64,000 bases of DNA from Pelomonas baiyunensis (GTDB lineage Bacteria > Pseudomonadota > Gammaproteobacteria > Burkholderiales > Burkholderiaceae_C). The position numbers and the translations under genes are program-made. Each line of letters begins with the position of its first letter. Positions within the stretch are counted from its first letter, which is position 1. This document shows positions 29,309-38,266 of this stretch, piece by piece. The notes below the pieces were generated by a model. That model saw only the letters and a list, made by a program, of their open reading frames with translations. It was not told where the DNA came from and searched no databases. Location: contig NZ_JBIGIB010000002.1 of the NCBI RefSeq assembly GCF_043555935.1, positions 124,001 to 188,000 on the forward strand, read 5' to 3'.

Positions 29309-30358
29309 ATGAAGTTTGTTCAAGTCAGCAAGTCGTTCGCCCTGGTGTCCTCGCTGGCCGGGCTGTTCGCCGCGACGTCGGCCCAAGCCCAAGACGTGAC
29401 GGGCGCCGGCGCCACCTTCCCGGCGCCCATCTACGCCAAGTGGGCCGATGCCTACAACAAGGCCTCCGGCGCTCGCATCAACTACCAATCGGTGGGTTCT
29501 GGCGCTGGCATTCGCCAGATCAAGGCCAAGACCGTGGACTTCGGTGCGTCCGACATGCCGCTGAAGGATGAAGAGCTGGCCAAGGATGGCCTGGTGCAGT
29601 TCCCGACCGTCATCGGCGGCGTGGTGCCCGTGGTGAACATCAAGGGCGTGGCGCCGGGCCAGATCAAGCTGACCGGCCCTGTGCTGGCAGACATCTACAT
29701 GGGCAAGATCACCAAGTGGAACGACGCGGCCCTGACTGCGCTGAACCCGGGCGTGCCGCTGCCGGATGCCGCGATCGCCCCGGTGGCGCGCGCTGACGGC
29801 TCGGGCACCACGTTCATCTTCACGAACTACCTGTCCAAGGTCAGCTCGGAGTGGAAGGAAAAAGTGGGTGAGGGCACCACCGTCAAGTGGCTGGCTGGCA
29901 CCGCCGGCAAGGGCAACGAGGGCGTGGCCGCCTTCGTGCAGCGCCTGCCGAACTCCATCGGTTACGTGGAGTACGCGTACGTCAAGCAAAACAAGATGAC
30001 CTACGTGCAGCTCAAGAACAAGGATGGCCAGTGGGTCAACCCGAGCGACGACGCCTTCAAGGCTGCGGCCGCGGGTGCGGACTGGAACAAGACCTTCTAC
30101 CAAATCACGACCGACCAGCCGGGCAAGACGTCGTGGCCGCTGACCAACCCGACCTACATCCTGATGTTCAAGTCGCAGGACAAGCCGGCCAACGCCAGCG
30201 CTGCGCTGAAGTTCTTCGAGTGGGCCTACGTCAACGGCGACAAGATGGCCGACGACCTGGACTACGTGCCGCTGCCCGCCTCGGTCAAGGACCTGGTGCG
30301 CAAGCAGTGGACCGACCAGATCAAGGACAGCTCGGGCAAGGCCATCGCCCACAAGTGA
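29309..30358 (+). CDS. pstS: Phosphate ABC transporter substrate-binding protein
   Basis: 349 residues. Signal peptide cut after ATSAQA (about residue 27). Phosphate-binding loops are clear: GAGATFPAPIYAKW, VGSGAGIRQIKAKTVDFGASD, and ARADGSGTTFIFTNYLS. It captures inorganic phosphate in the periplasm and passes it to PstCAB. Upstream in-frame starts fall within the Pho box and were rejected; GAAGG precedes the ATG at 29309. Confidence 0.97.
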   Translation: MKFVQVSKSFALVSSLAGLFAATSAQAQDVTGAGATFPAPIYAKWADAYNKASGARINYQSVGSGAGIRQIKAKTVDFGASDMPLKDEELAKDGLVQFPTVIGGVVPVVNIKGVAPGQIKLTGPVLADIYMGKITKWNDAALTALNPGVPLPDAAIAPVARADGSGTTFIFTNYLSKVSSEWKEKVGEGTTVKWLAGTAGKGNEGVAAFVQRLPNSIGYVEYAYVKQNKMTYVQLKNKDGQWVNPSDDAFKAAAAGADWNKTFYQITTDQPGKTSWPLTNPTYILMFKSQDKPANASAALKFFEWAYVNGDKMADDLDYVPLPASVKDLVRKQWTDQIKDSSGKAIAHK

Positions 30359-30376
30359 TCCCAGGCTGAGGCCAAC

Positions 30377-30398
30377 AAGCCCGGTGCAAACCGGGCTT
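30377..30398 (+). terminator. Stem-loop between pstS and pstC
   Basis: Perfect 9-bp stem AAGCCCGGT/ACCGGGCTT with loop GCAA and little T after it. It probably stabilises the pstS message or trims downstream expression, fitting the greater need for PstS than for the permease. Confidence 0.65.
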
Positions 30399-30442
30399 TG
30401 CCGCATCCGCCGCTTTCCCAGACCCGATCGACCGGAGGTCCC

Positions 30443-31456
30443 TTGGCCGCCATCTTTTCCAACGACAGCGCCCGCAGCGCTGCACCCCCGCAATCGATGA
30501 AGCCTCAACCCCCTCGCCGCCGCGTTGCCCCTTGGGCTGACACGCTGTTCGCCGTGCTGTCGCAAGGTGCTGCGTGGCTCACGCTGGCCTTGATGGTGGG
30601 CATCATCGGCTCGCTGATCATGGGCGCTGCTCCTGCGCTCAAGGCCTTCGGTCTGGGCTTTCTGACCAGCACTGACTGGGACCCGGTGCAGGAGAAGTTC
30701 GGCGGCCTCGTGATGATCTACGGCACGCTGGCCAGTTCGTTCATCGCCTTGCTGATTGCTGTACCGGTGAGCTTCGGCATCGCCATCTTCCTGACCGAGT
30801 TGTCGCCCAGCTGGCTCAAGCGGCCGCTGGGCATTGCCATCGAACTATTGGCGGCCGTGCCGTCCATCGTGTATGGCATGTGGGGCCTGCTGGTGTTCGG
30901 CCCCATCCTGGCCACGTTCGTGCAGCAGCCGCTGCAAGCGGTGTTCACGGGCGTGCCATTCCTGGGCAGCCTGTTTTCGGGCCCGCCGGTGGGCATCGGC
31001 ATCCTGTCGGCCGGCATCATCCTGGCCATCATGATCATCCCGTTCATCGCCTCGGTGATGCGCGATGTGTTCGAGGTCACGCCGCCCATGCTCAAGGAGA
31101 GCGCCTACGGCTTGGGTGCCACCACGTGGGAAGTCGTGTCCAAGGTGGTGCTGCCCTACACCAAGACCGGTGTGGTGGGCGGTGTGATGCTGGGCTTGGG
31201 CCGCGCGCTGGGCGAAACCATGGCGGTCACCTTCGTGATCGGCAACATGAGCCAGCTGAATTCGCTGTCGGTGTTCGAGGCGGCCAACAGCATCACCTCC
31301 ACGCTGGCCAATGAATTCGCCGAAGCCGGCGAAGGCCTGCACCAAGCCTCGCTGATGTACCTCGGCCTGGTCCTCTTCCTCATCACCTTCGTGGTGCTGA
31401 CCATTTCCAAGCTGCTGCTGATTCGACTGAAGAAGAGCGAAGGAGCCCGCTCATGA
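30443..31456 (+). CDS. pstC: Phosphate ABC transporter permease PstC
   Basis: 337 residues with six membrane helices after a cytoplasmic, proline-rich N-terminus (about 1-35). The permease EAA-like loop is ESAYGLGATTWEVVSKVVLP; PVSFGIAIFLTEL and SIVYGMWGLLVFGP are typical. The TTG at 30443 is 8 nt behind GGAGG and is the best start; upstream codons run through the pstS-pstC leader. It overlaps pstA by ATGA. Confidence 0.94.
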   Translation: MAAIFSNDSARSAAPPQSMKPQPPRRRVAPWADTLFAVLSQGAAWLTLALMVGIIGSLIMGAAPALKAFGLGFLTSTDWDPVQEKFGGLVMIYGTLASSFIALLIAVPVSFGIAIFLTELSPSWLKRPLGIAIELLAAVPSIVYGMWGLLVFGPILATFVQQPLQAVFTGVPFLGSLFSGPPVGIGILSAGIILAIMIIPFIASVMRDVFEVTPPMLKESAYGLGATTWEVVSKVVLPYTKTGVVGGVMLGLGRALGETMAVTFVIGNMSQLNSLSVFEAANSITSTLANEFAEAGEGLHQASLMYLGLVLFLITFVVLTISKLLLIRLKKSEGARS

Positions 31457-32313
31457 GCAAGCTCGACGCAGGCCGTCTGGCCATGCACGCCAAGCGCAAA
31501 CGCATCAACGCGGTCGCGCTGACCTTGTCTCTGGGCGCGATGGCGTTCGGGGTGTTCTGGCTGATCTGGATCCTCTTCGAGACCATCTACCTGGGCATTG
31601 GCGGCCTGAACCTGGCCACCTTCACGCAAATGACGCCGCCGCCGCAGGGTGAGGGTGGCGGCCTGGCCAATGCCTTGTTCGGCAGTCTGGTGATGGTGGG
31701 CCTGGCCACGTTGGTGGGTACGCCGGTGGGCATCCTGGCTGGTGTGTACCTGGCGGAGTACGGCCAGAAGACCTGGCTGGGCAGCGCGGTGCGGTTCATC
31801 AACGACATCCTGCTGTCGGCGCCCTCCATCGTGGTGGGGCTGTTCGTGTATGCCGTCATCGTGGCCCGCATGCACACCTTCTCGGGCTTGGCGGGTTCGC
31901 TGGCGCTGGCGTTGCTGGTGATTCCGGTGGTCATTCGCACCACCGAGAACATGCTGAGCCTGGTGCCCAACGCGCTGCGCGAGGCAGCCTACGCCCTGGG
32001 CACGCCCAAGTGGAAGGTCATTCTGGCCATCACGCTGAAGGCCGCCCGGGCGGGCGTCATCACCGGCATCCTGCTGGCGCTGGCCCGCGTGTCGGGTGAG
32101 ACCGCGCCGCTGCTGTTCACCGCGCTGTCCAACCAGTTCTGGACGAGTGATCTGGGCGCGCCCATGGCCAGCCTGCCGGTCACCATCTTCAAGTTCGCCA
32201 TGAGCCCGTACGAGAACTGGCAGAAGCTGGCCTGGGCCGGCGTCTTCCTGATCACGGTGGGCGTGCTGCTGCTGAACATCCTGGCCCGCGTGCTTTTCAA
32301 GAACAAACACTGA
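31453..32313 (+). CDS. pstA: Phosphate ABC transporter permease PstA
   Basis: 286 residues, six membrane helices. The EAA loop is REAAYALGTPKWKVILAITL, and GVYLAEYGQKTWLGSAVRF and SAPSIVVGLFVYA are characteristic. With PstC it forms the inner-membrane phosphate channel driven by PstB. The reading frame starts inside the pstC stop codon. Confidence 0.96.
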   Translation: MSKLDAGRLAMHAKRKRINAVALTLSLGAMAFGVFWLIWILFETIYLGIGGLNLATFTQMTPPPQGEGGGLANALFGSLVMVGLATLVGTPVGILAGVYLAEYGQKTWLGSAVRFINDILLSAPSIVVGLFVYAVIVARMHTFSGLAGSLALALLVIPVVIRTTENMLSLVPNALREAAYALGTPKWKVILAITLKAARAGVITGILLALARVSGETAPLLFTALSNQFWTSDLGAPMASLPVTIFKFAMSPYENWQKLAWAGVFLITVGVLLLNILARVLFKNKH

Positions 32314-32322
32314 GGACTCACC

Positions 32323-33108
32323 ATGGACGCCAAAGTCGAAACGCCCGTGGGCGAACGCGCCAAGCTGTCGGTGCGCAACCTGAACTTCTATTACGGCAAC
32401 TTCCACGCGCTGAAGAACATCAACCTCGACATCCCCGAGAAGAAGGTCACCGCCTTCATCGGCCCGTCGGGCTGCGGCAAGAGCACGCTGCTGCGCACGC
32501 TCAATCGCATGTTCGAGCTCTACCCCGAGCAGCGCGCCGAGGGTCAGATCCTGCTGGATGGGGAAGACATCCTCACCAGCAAGGATGACGTCTCTTTGAT
32601 CCGCGCCAAGGTCGGCATGGTCTTCCAGAAGCCCACGCCGTTCCCGATGTCCATCTACGACAACATCGCGTTCGGCGTGCGTCTGTTCGAGACGCTGCCC
32701 CGCGTGGAGATGGATGAGCGCGTGGAGTGGGCGCTCAAAAAGGCCGCGCTCTGGACCGAGGTGAAGGACAAGCTCAACCAAAGCGGCGCCGGCCTGTCCG
32801 GTGGCCAGCAGCAACGCCTGTGCATCGCGCGCGGCATCGCCATCAAGCCCGAAGTGCTGCTGCTGGACGAGCCTTGCTCGGCGCTGGACCCGATCTCCAC
32901 CGGCAAGATCGAAGAGCTCATCCACGAGCTCAAGAGCGACTACACCGTGGCCATCGTGACCCACAACATGCAGCAGGCGGCGCGCTGCTCGGACTACACC
33001 GCCTACATGTACCTCGGCGACCTCATTGAATTCGGCCCCACGGCGGAGCTGTTCATGAAGCCCAAGCGCAAGGACACCGAGGACTACATCACCGGCCGCT
33101 TCGGCTGA
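32323..33108 (+). CDS. pstB: Phosphate ABC transporter ATP-binding protein
   Basis: 261 residues. Walker A GPSGCGKST, Q-loop KVGMVFQKPTPFPMSIYDN, ABC signature LSGGQQQRLCIARG, Walker B VLLLDEPCSALDP and the switch histidine in VTHNMQQAARCSD. It powers phosphate import and is part of the signalling complex that inhibits PhoR when phosphate is plentiful. Confidence 0.98.
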   Translation: MDAKVETPVGERAKLSVRNLNFYYGNFHALKNINLDIPEKKVTAFIGPSGCGKSTLLRTLNRMFELYPEQRAEGQILLDGEDILTSKDDVSLIRAKVGMVFQKPTPFPMSIYDNIAFGVRLFETLPRVEMDERVEWALKKAALWTEVKDKLNQSGAGLSGGQQQRLCIARGIAIKPEVLLLDEPCSALDPISTGKIEELIHELKSDYTVAIVTHNMQQAARCSDYTAYMYLGDLIEFGPTAELFMKPKRKDTEDYITGRFG

Positions 33109-33122
33109 TCGAGGAGCTAAGA

Positions 33123-33830
33123 ATGGTTGACAAACATCTCTCCACGCAATTCGATGCCGAGCTGAGCGGCATTTCCACCCGCGTGCTCGAAATGGGCGGG
33201 CTGGTGGAGGCCCAGGTGGCCCAGGCCGTGCAGGCCTTGGGAGATTTCTCCGCCGAAGCCGCTGACGAAGTGCTGGCCCGTGAAGGCCGGGTGAACACGA
33301 TGGAAGTTGAGATCGACCGCGATCTCTCCACCATCATTGCCCGCCGCCAGCCCACCGCGCGTGACCTGCGCCTGCTGATCGCCATCAGCAAGAGCATCGC
33401 CAACCTGGAGCGTGTGGGCGACGAAGCCGCCCGCATCGCGCGTACCGCGCAGCGCCTGGTGTCCAGCGGTGTGTCGAGCCGGCTGCGCGTGCCCATGTCC
33501 GATCTCGCCTACGAGGCCGAACTCGCGACCACCCAGCTGCGCAAGGCGCTCGACGCCTTCGCCCGCCTGGATGTGGAGCGTGCACTTGACGTGCTGAAGC
33601 ACGACGACGAGATCGACAAGGAATTCGACGGCCTGCTGCGCAAGCTCATCACCTACATGATGGAAGACCCGCGCACCATCTCGTCGTCCATCGACCTGGT
33701 GTTCGTCGCCAAGGCCATCGAGCGCGTGGGCGACCACGCCAAGAACCTGGCGGAGGTCGTGATCTACGTGGTCAAGGGCCAAGACGTCCGGCACAACACG
33801 CCGGAAGCCATTGAAACGATGGTGCGGTAA
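33123..33830 (+). CDS. phoU: Phosphate signalling regulator PhoU
   Basis: 235 residues, two three-helix PhoU repeats (about 10-110 and 115-225) with the acidic metal-site motifs EVEIDRDL near residue 62 and DDEIDKEFDG near 160, and RVGDEAARIA / RVGDHAKNLAE in each repeat. PhoU links the Pst transporter to PhoR and keeps the pho regulon off in high phosphate. Two GC-rich stems (33842-33868) follow in the gap before phoB. Confidence 0.96.
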   Translation: MVDKHLSTQFDAELSGISTRVLEMGGLVEAQVAQAVQALGDFSAEAADEVLAREGRVNTMEVEIDRDLSTIIARRQPTARDLRLLIAISKSIANLERVGDEAARIARTAQRLVSSGVSSRLRVPMSDLAYEAELATTQLRKALDAFARLDVERALDVLKHDDEIDKEFDGLLRKLITYMMEDPRTISSSIDLVFVAKAIERVGDHAKNLAEVVIYVVKGQDVRHNTPEAIETMVR

Positions 33831-33934
33831 CCACCCCTGTACCGGCTTCGCCGGCCCCCTGTGGGGCCCTGTCAGCGGCCCGGCTCCGTCGGCGCGGCGG
33901 CAGGCACTCGGCAAGGCACACCTTTCGAAAGAGC

Positions 33935-34642
33935 ATGTCTATGAGTCGAGTTCTCGTCGTTGAAGACGAATCGGCAATTGCCGAGCTGATTTCCATCAAC
34001 CTGCGCCACGCCGGGTTTGAAGTGACGATCGCGGGCAGCGCCACGCAAGCCCAGTACGAGGTGGACCGCGTGCTGCCCGACCTCGTCGTGCTGGACTGGA
34101 TGCTGCCGGGTCAGAGCGGTGTGGCGCTGGCGCGCCAGTGGCGCAGCACGCCGCGCACCAAGGAACTGCCGGTGATCATGCTGACCGCGCGGGCCGAGGA
34201 GAGCGACAAGATTTCCGGCCTGGATGCCGGCGCGGACGACTACATCACCAAGCCGTTCTCCACGAACGAGCTGCTGGCCCGCATCCGCGCCGTGCTGCGC
34301 CGCAAGGCGCCTGAAGCGCTGGACAGCGCGGTGGAAGTGGGCCCGCTGCTGCTGGACCCGGGCACCCGCCGGGTCAGCCGCGAAGGCACCGAGGTCAAGC
34401 TCGGCCCTACGGAGTTCCGCCTGCTGCACTTCTTGATGACGCACCCGGAGCGCGTGCACAGCCGCTCGCAGCTGCTGGACCGTGTGTGGGGCGACCATGT
34501 GTTCATCGAGGAGCGCACGATCGACGTGCACGTCAAGCGCCTGCGCGAAGCGCTGGAGCGCGTTCAGTGCGCCCGCATGATCGAGACGGTGCGCGGCGCG
34601 GGCTATCGCCTGACGCAGCACGCCAGCGCGCTGTCCGCCTGA
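33935..34642 (+). CDS. phoB: Phosphate regulon response regulator PhoB
   Basis: 235 residues. Receiver domain with phospho-acceptor D54 (VVLDWMLPG), Lys in DYITKPFSTNELLAR, then an OmpR-type winged helix (about 140-228: GPTEFRLLHFLMTHPERV, EERTIDVHVKRLREAL). It activates pst and other phosphate genes through Pho boxes such as the one before pstS. A second ATG two codons in is an equal start choice. No convincing Pho box of its own precedes it. Confidence 0.95.
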   Translation: MSMSRVLVVEDESAIAELISINLRHAGFEVTIAGSATQAQYEVDRVLPDLVVLDWMLPGQSGVALARQWRSTPRTKELPVIMLTARAEESDKISGLDAGADDYITKPFSTNELLARIRAVLRRKAPEALDSAVEVGPLLLDPGTRRVSREGTEVKLGPTEFRLLHFLMTHPERVHSRSQLLDRVWGDHVFIEERTIDVHVKRLREALERVQCARMIETVRGAGYRLTQHASALSA

Positions 34643-34657
34643 GGAACCGCCCCTGTC

Positions 34658-36025
34658 ATGACCTGGCTGCTGCCCAGACTGTTGATGGCCGTGCTGGCGG
34701 CCTTGTTGGGCTTTGTGGTGGGCGCCGTGGTTCGCAAGGTGTCGGGTGTCGACAGCCTGGGGCTTGGGTTCGGCGTGGCCTGCGCGGTCGTGCTGACGTT
34801 GCTGGTGGACGCCGTGCGCGGGCACCGGTTGCTGGGCTGGCTGCGGGGCAACCAACTCGAAAACGCACCGCGTGACACCGGCCTGTGGGGCGAGGTGGGC
34901 TACCGCATCGAGCGGGCCGTGCGGGACCGGGACCGGGCGCTGGCAGCCGAGCGCCTGGCGCTGGAGCAGTTCCTGTCGGCCATCGAGGCTTCGCCCAACG
35001 GCGTGTTGTTGCTGGATGCGCAGGAGCAAATCGTCTGGTGCAACCGGGTCGCGGCGGACCACTTCTCGCTCGACCCGGCCCGCGACTTGCGGCAGCGCAT
35101 CACCAATCTGGTTCGCGCGCCGTCCTTCGTGGCTTACCTGCAGGCCGAGCAATACGCCGAGCCGCTGGTGCTGGGCAATGGTCGCGGCCAGGGCACGCTG
35201 TCCATCATCGTCCGTGATTACGGCGCCGGCATGCGCTTGGTGCTGTCGCTGGACATCACCGAGCGGGTGCGCAACGAGGCGATGCGCCGCGACTTCGTGG
35301 CCAACGTCTCGCACGAGATTCGCACGCCGCTGACGGTGCTGGCGGGCTTCATCGAAACCCTGCACAACCTGCCGCTGACCAAGGCCGAGCGGGACCGCGT
35401 GCTGGTGCTGATGACGCAGCAAACCCAGCGCATGCAGACCCTGGTGTCGGACCTGCTGACGCTGGCCCAGCTGGAAGGCAGCCCGCGTCCGGCGCCGGAC
35501 CGGTGGGTGTCGCTGGATGCGATGCTCACGCGCATTGCGGCCGATGCCGAGGCGCTGTCGGCGGGGCGTCATCAGATGCGGCTCAAGGTGCACACCGGCA
35601 CCGAGTTGGCGGGCGTGGAGAGCGAACTCATGAGCGGCATCGCCAACCTCGTGACCAATGCGGTGCGTTACACGCCCGAGGGCGGTGAAGTGGAAGTGGT
35701 GTGGCGGCTGCTGGACGATGGCCACGGCGAACTGACCGTCGTGGACACGGGGCCGGGCATCGCGCGAGAGCACATCCCGCGCCTCACCGAGCGCTTCTAT
35801 CGGGTCGATGGCAGCCGTTCACGCGAGACCGGCGGTACGGGCCTGGGCCTGTCCATCGTCAAGCATGTGATGCAACGCCATGGCGGCGAGCTGCTCATCC
35901 AAAGCGAAATCGGCAAGGGCTCGCGCTTCCGGCTCGTGTTCCCCGCGGCCCGTGTGCGGGCGGCGTCCGATGCGGCGCTGGGCGATGAGGCCGCATTCGG
36001 CGCCGCGGCGCTGTCGGATTCCTGA
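34658..36025 (+). CDS. phoR: Phosphate regulon sensor histidine kinase PhoR
   Basis: 455 residues. Two membrane helices at about 5-25 and 30-50 with almost no periplasmic part, a PAS domain (about 105-200), HisKA with phospho-acceptor H219 in NVSHEIRTPL, and the HATPase_c domain with N box, GPGIAREHIPRLTERFYR and GGTGLGLSIVKHV. The lack of a periplasmic sensor is normal for PhoR, which is informed by Pst and PhoU. It starts 15 bp after phoB. Confidence 0.95.
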   Translation: MTWLLPRLLMAVLAALLGFVVGAVVRKVSGVDSLGLGFGVACAVVLTLLVDAVRGHRLLGWLRGNQLENAPRDTGLWGEVGYRIERAVRDRDRALAAERLALEQFLSAIEASPNGVLLLDAQEQIVWCNRVAADHFSLDPARDLRQRITNLVRAPSFVAYLQAEQYAEPLVLGNGRGQGTLSIIVRDYGAGMRLVLSLDITERVRNEAMRRDFVANVSHEIRTPLTVLAGFIETLHNLPLTKAERDRVLVLMTQQTQRMQTLVSDLLTLAQLEGSPRPAPDRWVSLDAMLTRIAADAEALSAGRHQMRLKVHTGTELAGVESELMSGIANLVTNAVRYTPEGGEVEVVWRLLDDGHGELTVVDTGPGIAREHIPRLTERFYRVDGSRSRETGGTGLGLSIVKHVMQRHGGELLIQSEIGKGSRFRLVFPAARVRAASDAALGDEAAFGAAALSDS

Positions 36026-36056
36026 TCGACTGCTGGCGCCGCGGCTGGCTGATCTG

Positions 36057-37697
36057 TCACTGGCGCTTGAGCAGCACCAAGCCGGCGCTGCCTGTGCGGT
36101 CGGTCGGGCGCTTCACTTGCGCCACCACCTGCCACCCTTTGGGCACGGCTTGGTTGGGGTTGGTGACGGCGTAACTGCAGCCGGAGGTTTCAATCGTGCC
36201 GCGGCCTTTCACCGGCCAGTGGCCATGCCACTCCAGCGCGGCAAGCGTGGCGAGGTTTTGCTCCGGCGCGGCCAGGCAATGCACGTCGTTGGGCATGCGG
36301 GCTTGCAAGCGCGCCACCAGCGGCCCGAGGCTTCGGGCGTAGTCCAGCGGCGGCAGCAGCAGGCTCATCACCAGCAACCAGCCCAGGGCCACGCCGCCGG
36401 CCGGCAGCGCCAGGCTTTTCCACAGCGCATGGCGATGGCGAGCCGTGCGCCAACGCACCAGGGCCAACCAGGCAATGGTGGCGGTCACGGCCATGAGCAG
36501 GGCCACGAGACTGAATCGGGGCTCGAAGCCCTCGGCCAGGCGGCGCAGGTTGGCCAGCGGCCGCGTGGGCCAGCCCAGGTGCATCGACAAGTAGTACAGC
36601 CAGAAAAAGAGCGCGGCGGCACTGAAGAAGAACACCGAGAACCAGTCCACCGCCGCGCTGAACCCACGGCTCAGCGTGGGCAGCGCAAAAGCTGCCAGGA
36701 TGGCCAGCGAGGGCAGGGCGAGCAGCAGCGCGCGGTCAGAGCCGTCCATGCCGATGCAGGCGGCCAGCGGCACCAGCAGTGCAATGGCGGGCACGGTGAT
36801 GTGCCGGCGCAGGCCGTGGCGGCGCCAGCGCCACAGGGTCCACAGCGCCAGGGGGCCGGCCGGCCAGCAGAACCACGCCAGCAAGGTCAGCAGGGACGGC
36901 GCATGAAAGATGGGCTGCACCCGCCACGCCCAACCGTCGAACGCCCACGCCGCGAGCACCGCCAGCGTCAATGCGCCCAGCAGCCACACGCGCTGGCTTT
37001 TGGCTTCGTCGTAGCTGGAGCGGTGGTTCAGCAGCAGGCCCAGGGCCCCCAGCCCGCACGCGACGGTGGGCGCCCCGCTGGCGGCCAACACGGGCAGGGC
37101 CAACAGCACCGCCAGCCGGGCACGACCGCGCCGAAACGGGGCCGCCGCTAGGCCGTAGAGGTAGACCGACACCGCGAGCAACTGCACGAGCTCTGGCGTG
37201 GTTTCATGCCCGAGCTGCAGAAGGCCGAGCGAGGCCATCAGCGCGAGCAAGGCGCCATCGGCCAGCGCGCGGGCGTAGTCCACCGCCTGGGCTTCACCGC
37301 CGAAGGCGAATGCCACCGGCTGGGCGGCCTCGGTGCGGGCAAGATGAAAGCTGGCGTACCAGACGGCCACCAGCACGCCCACCAGCACCAGGGCGTACGG
37401 CAGACGCGCCGCCACGGGCGCATCGAGCCAGGGCAGCAGTTTGATGGCCAGTGCGCCGAGCCAATAGGGCAGGGGTCCGCCGTCGGCCGGCAGCCCGGCG
37501 ATGGATGGCTGCCACCATGGTGCTCGACCGTCGGCAATGCTGGCCATGAAGCCGAATGCGGTCAGGTCGGCATTGCGCCAGGGGTCGCGGCCGAAGATGC
37601 CCGGCAGCACGTAGGCGGCGCAGAGCAGGATCAGCGCCAGGCGCGGGAGGCGTTCAACGCCGCGTTCGGCAACGATGGCAGGGGTGGGTAGATTCAC
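36057..37697 (-). CDS. Membrane glycosyltransferase (GT39/ArnT-like, GT-C fold)
   Basis: 546 residues and about 11-12 membrane helices. After the first helix comes FGRDPWRNADLTAFGF, which occupies the place of the acidic catalytic loop in ArnT/PMT-type GT-C enzymes. A soluble C-terminal tail (about 455-546) is present. Such enzymes move a sugar from a polyprenyl-phosphate donor to lipid A, protein or other acceptor in the periplasm; donor and acceptor are unknown. Convergent with phoR, 31 bp apart, and probably monocistronic. Confidence 0.7.
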   Translation of the reverse strand: MNLPTPAIVAERGVERLPRLALILLCAAYVLPGIFGRDPWRNADLTAFGFMASIADGRAPWWQPSIAGLPADGGPLPYWLGALAIKLLPWLDAPVAARLPYALVLVGVLVAVWYASFHLARTEAAQPVAFAFGGEAQAVDYARALADGALLALMASLGLLQLGHETTPELVQLLAVSVYLYGLAAAPFRRGRARLAVLLALPVLAASGAPTVACGLGALGLLLNHRSSYDEAKSQRVWLLGALTLAVLAAWAFDGWAWRVQPIFHAPSLLTLLAWFCWPAGPLALWTLWRWRRHGLRRHITVPAIALLVPLAACIGMDGSDRALLLALPSLAILAAFALPTLSRGFSAAVDWFSVFFFSAAALFFWLYYLSMHLGWPTRPLANLRRLAEGFEPRFSLVALLMAVTATIAWLALVRWRTARHRHALWKSLALPAGGVALGWLLVMSLLLPPLDYARSLGPLVARLQARMPNDVHCLAAPEQNLATLAALEWHGHWPVKGRGTIETSGCSYAVTNPNQAVPKGWQVVAQVKRPTDRTGSAGLVLLKRQ

Positions 37698-37831
37698 GCG
37701 CAGTGCAGGAGGGGTGGCGGCCGCATGATGCCGCAGAACCGGTGCGGGCTTGCCACGCAGTTGTCAGCAGGCATCGTTGCTCGAAGCCTGGGTTGGCGGG
37801 TGCGCCTCGAGGTCGGGCGTCGGAAATGACA

Positions 37832-37853
37832 AAGGGCAGCCGAAGCTGCCCTT
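37832..37853 (-). terminator. Terminator of the L31 gene
   Basis: Perfect 9-bp stem AAGGGCAGC/GCTGCCCTT with a 4-nt loop, 34 bp past the stop codon; the minus-strand 3' side reads TGTCATTT, a weak T-run. Confidence 0.7.
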
Positions 37854-37887
37854 GCGTGCGGATGCGGCGCAATGCCGCTTCGGCAAA

Positions 37888-38139
37888 TTACTTCTTGAGG
37901 TGCGCGAACTTGTTGCGGAACTTCTCGACGCGGCCGCCCAGGTTGTCCACGCTCTTTTGCGTGCCCGTGTAGAAGGGGTGCGACTCGCTGGTGGTTTCCA
38001 GCTTCACCAGCGGCAGGGTCTTGCCGTCGATCTCGATGGTTTCCTTGGTCTGGACGGTCGAGCGCGTCACGAACTGGAAACCGTTGGACAGGTCGACGAA
38101 GACGACGTCGCGGTAGTTGGGGTGAATGCCTTCTTTCAT
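37888..38139 (-). CDS. rpmE2: 50S ribosomal protein L31 type B
   Basis: 83 residues starting MKEGIHPNYRDVVF, with SHPFYTGTQK and RVEKFRNKF. It lacks the zinc-binding CxxC pairs of type A L31 and contains no cysteine at all, so it is the zinc-independent form that replaces the zinc protein in many bacteria when zinc is scarce. No Zur-like operator is evident. An earlier ATG would add ten residues and was rejected. Confidence 0.96.
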   Translation of the reverse strand: MKEGIHPNYRDVVFVDLSNGFQFVTRSTVQTKETIEIDGKTLPLVKLETTSESHPFYTGTQKSVDNLGGRVEKFRNKFAHLKK

Positions 38140-38211
38140 GGGAACCTCTTGGCTTAGGTTGGGAGCCACGCTGTGCTTGGTGCCAGCGCACTTTCCAGGG
38201 TGTCAGGGCGG

Positions 38212-38235
38212 AAAACCCGCGATTGTAGCGGGCTT
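38212..38235 (-). terminator. Terminator of rho with embedded -10 of rpmE2
   Basis: Read on the minus strand: AAGCCCGC, loop TACAATC, GCGGGTTTT, about 8 bp counting one G-T pair, ending in TTTTCC. The loop contains TACAAT (38227-38222), a good -10 that would start rpmE2 about 75 nt before its ATG. The two functions may compete. Confidence 0.5.
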
Positions 38236-38266
38236 CCCTGCGGTTTGGCTAGTTCTGGGTGGAGGC

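Noticed and set aside
33831..33934. Pho box upstream of phoB
   Set aside because: CTGTCAG occurs once but no second repeat lies 11 bp away; the GC-rich stems explain most of the symmetry.
33872..35773. Minus-strand open frame of 633 codons across phoB and phoR
   Set aside because: Shadow of two well-defined genes; composition is typical of an antisense GC-rich frame.
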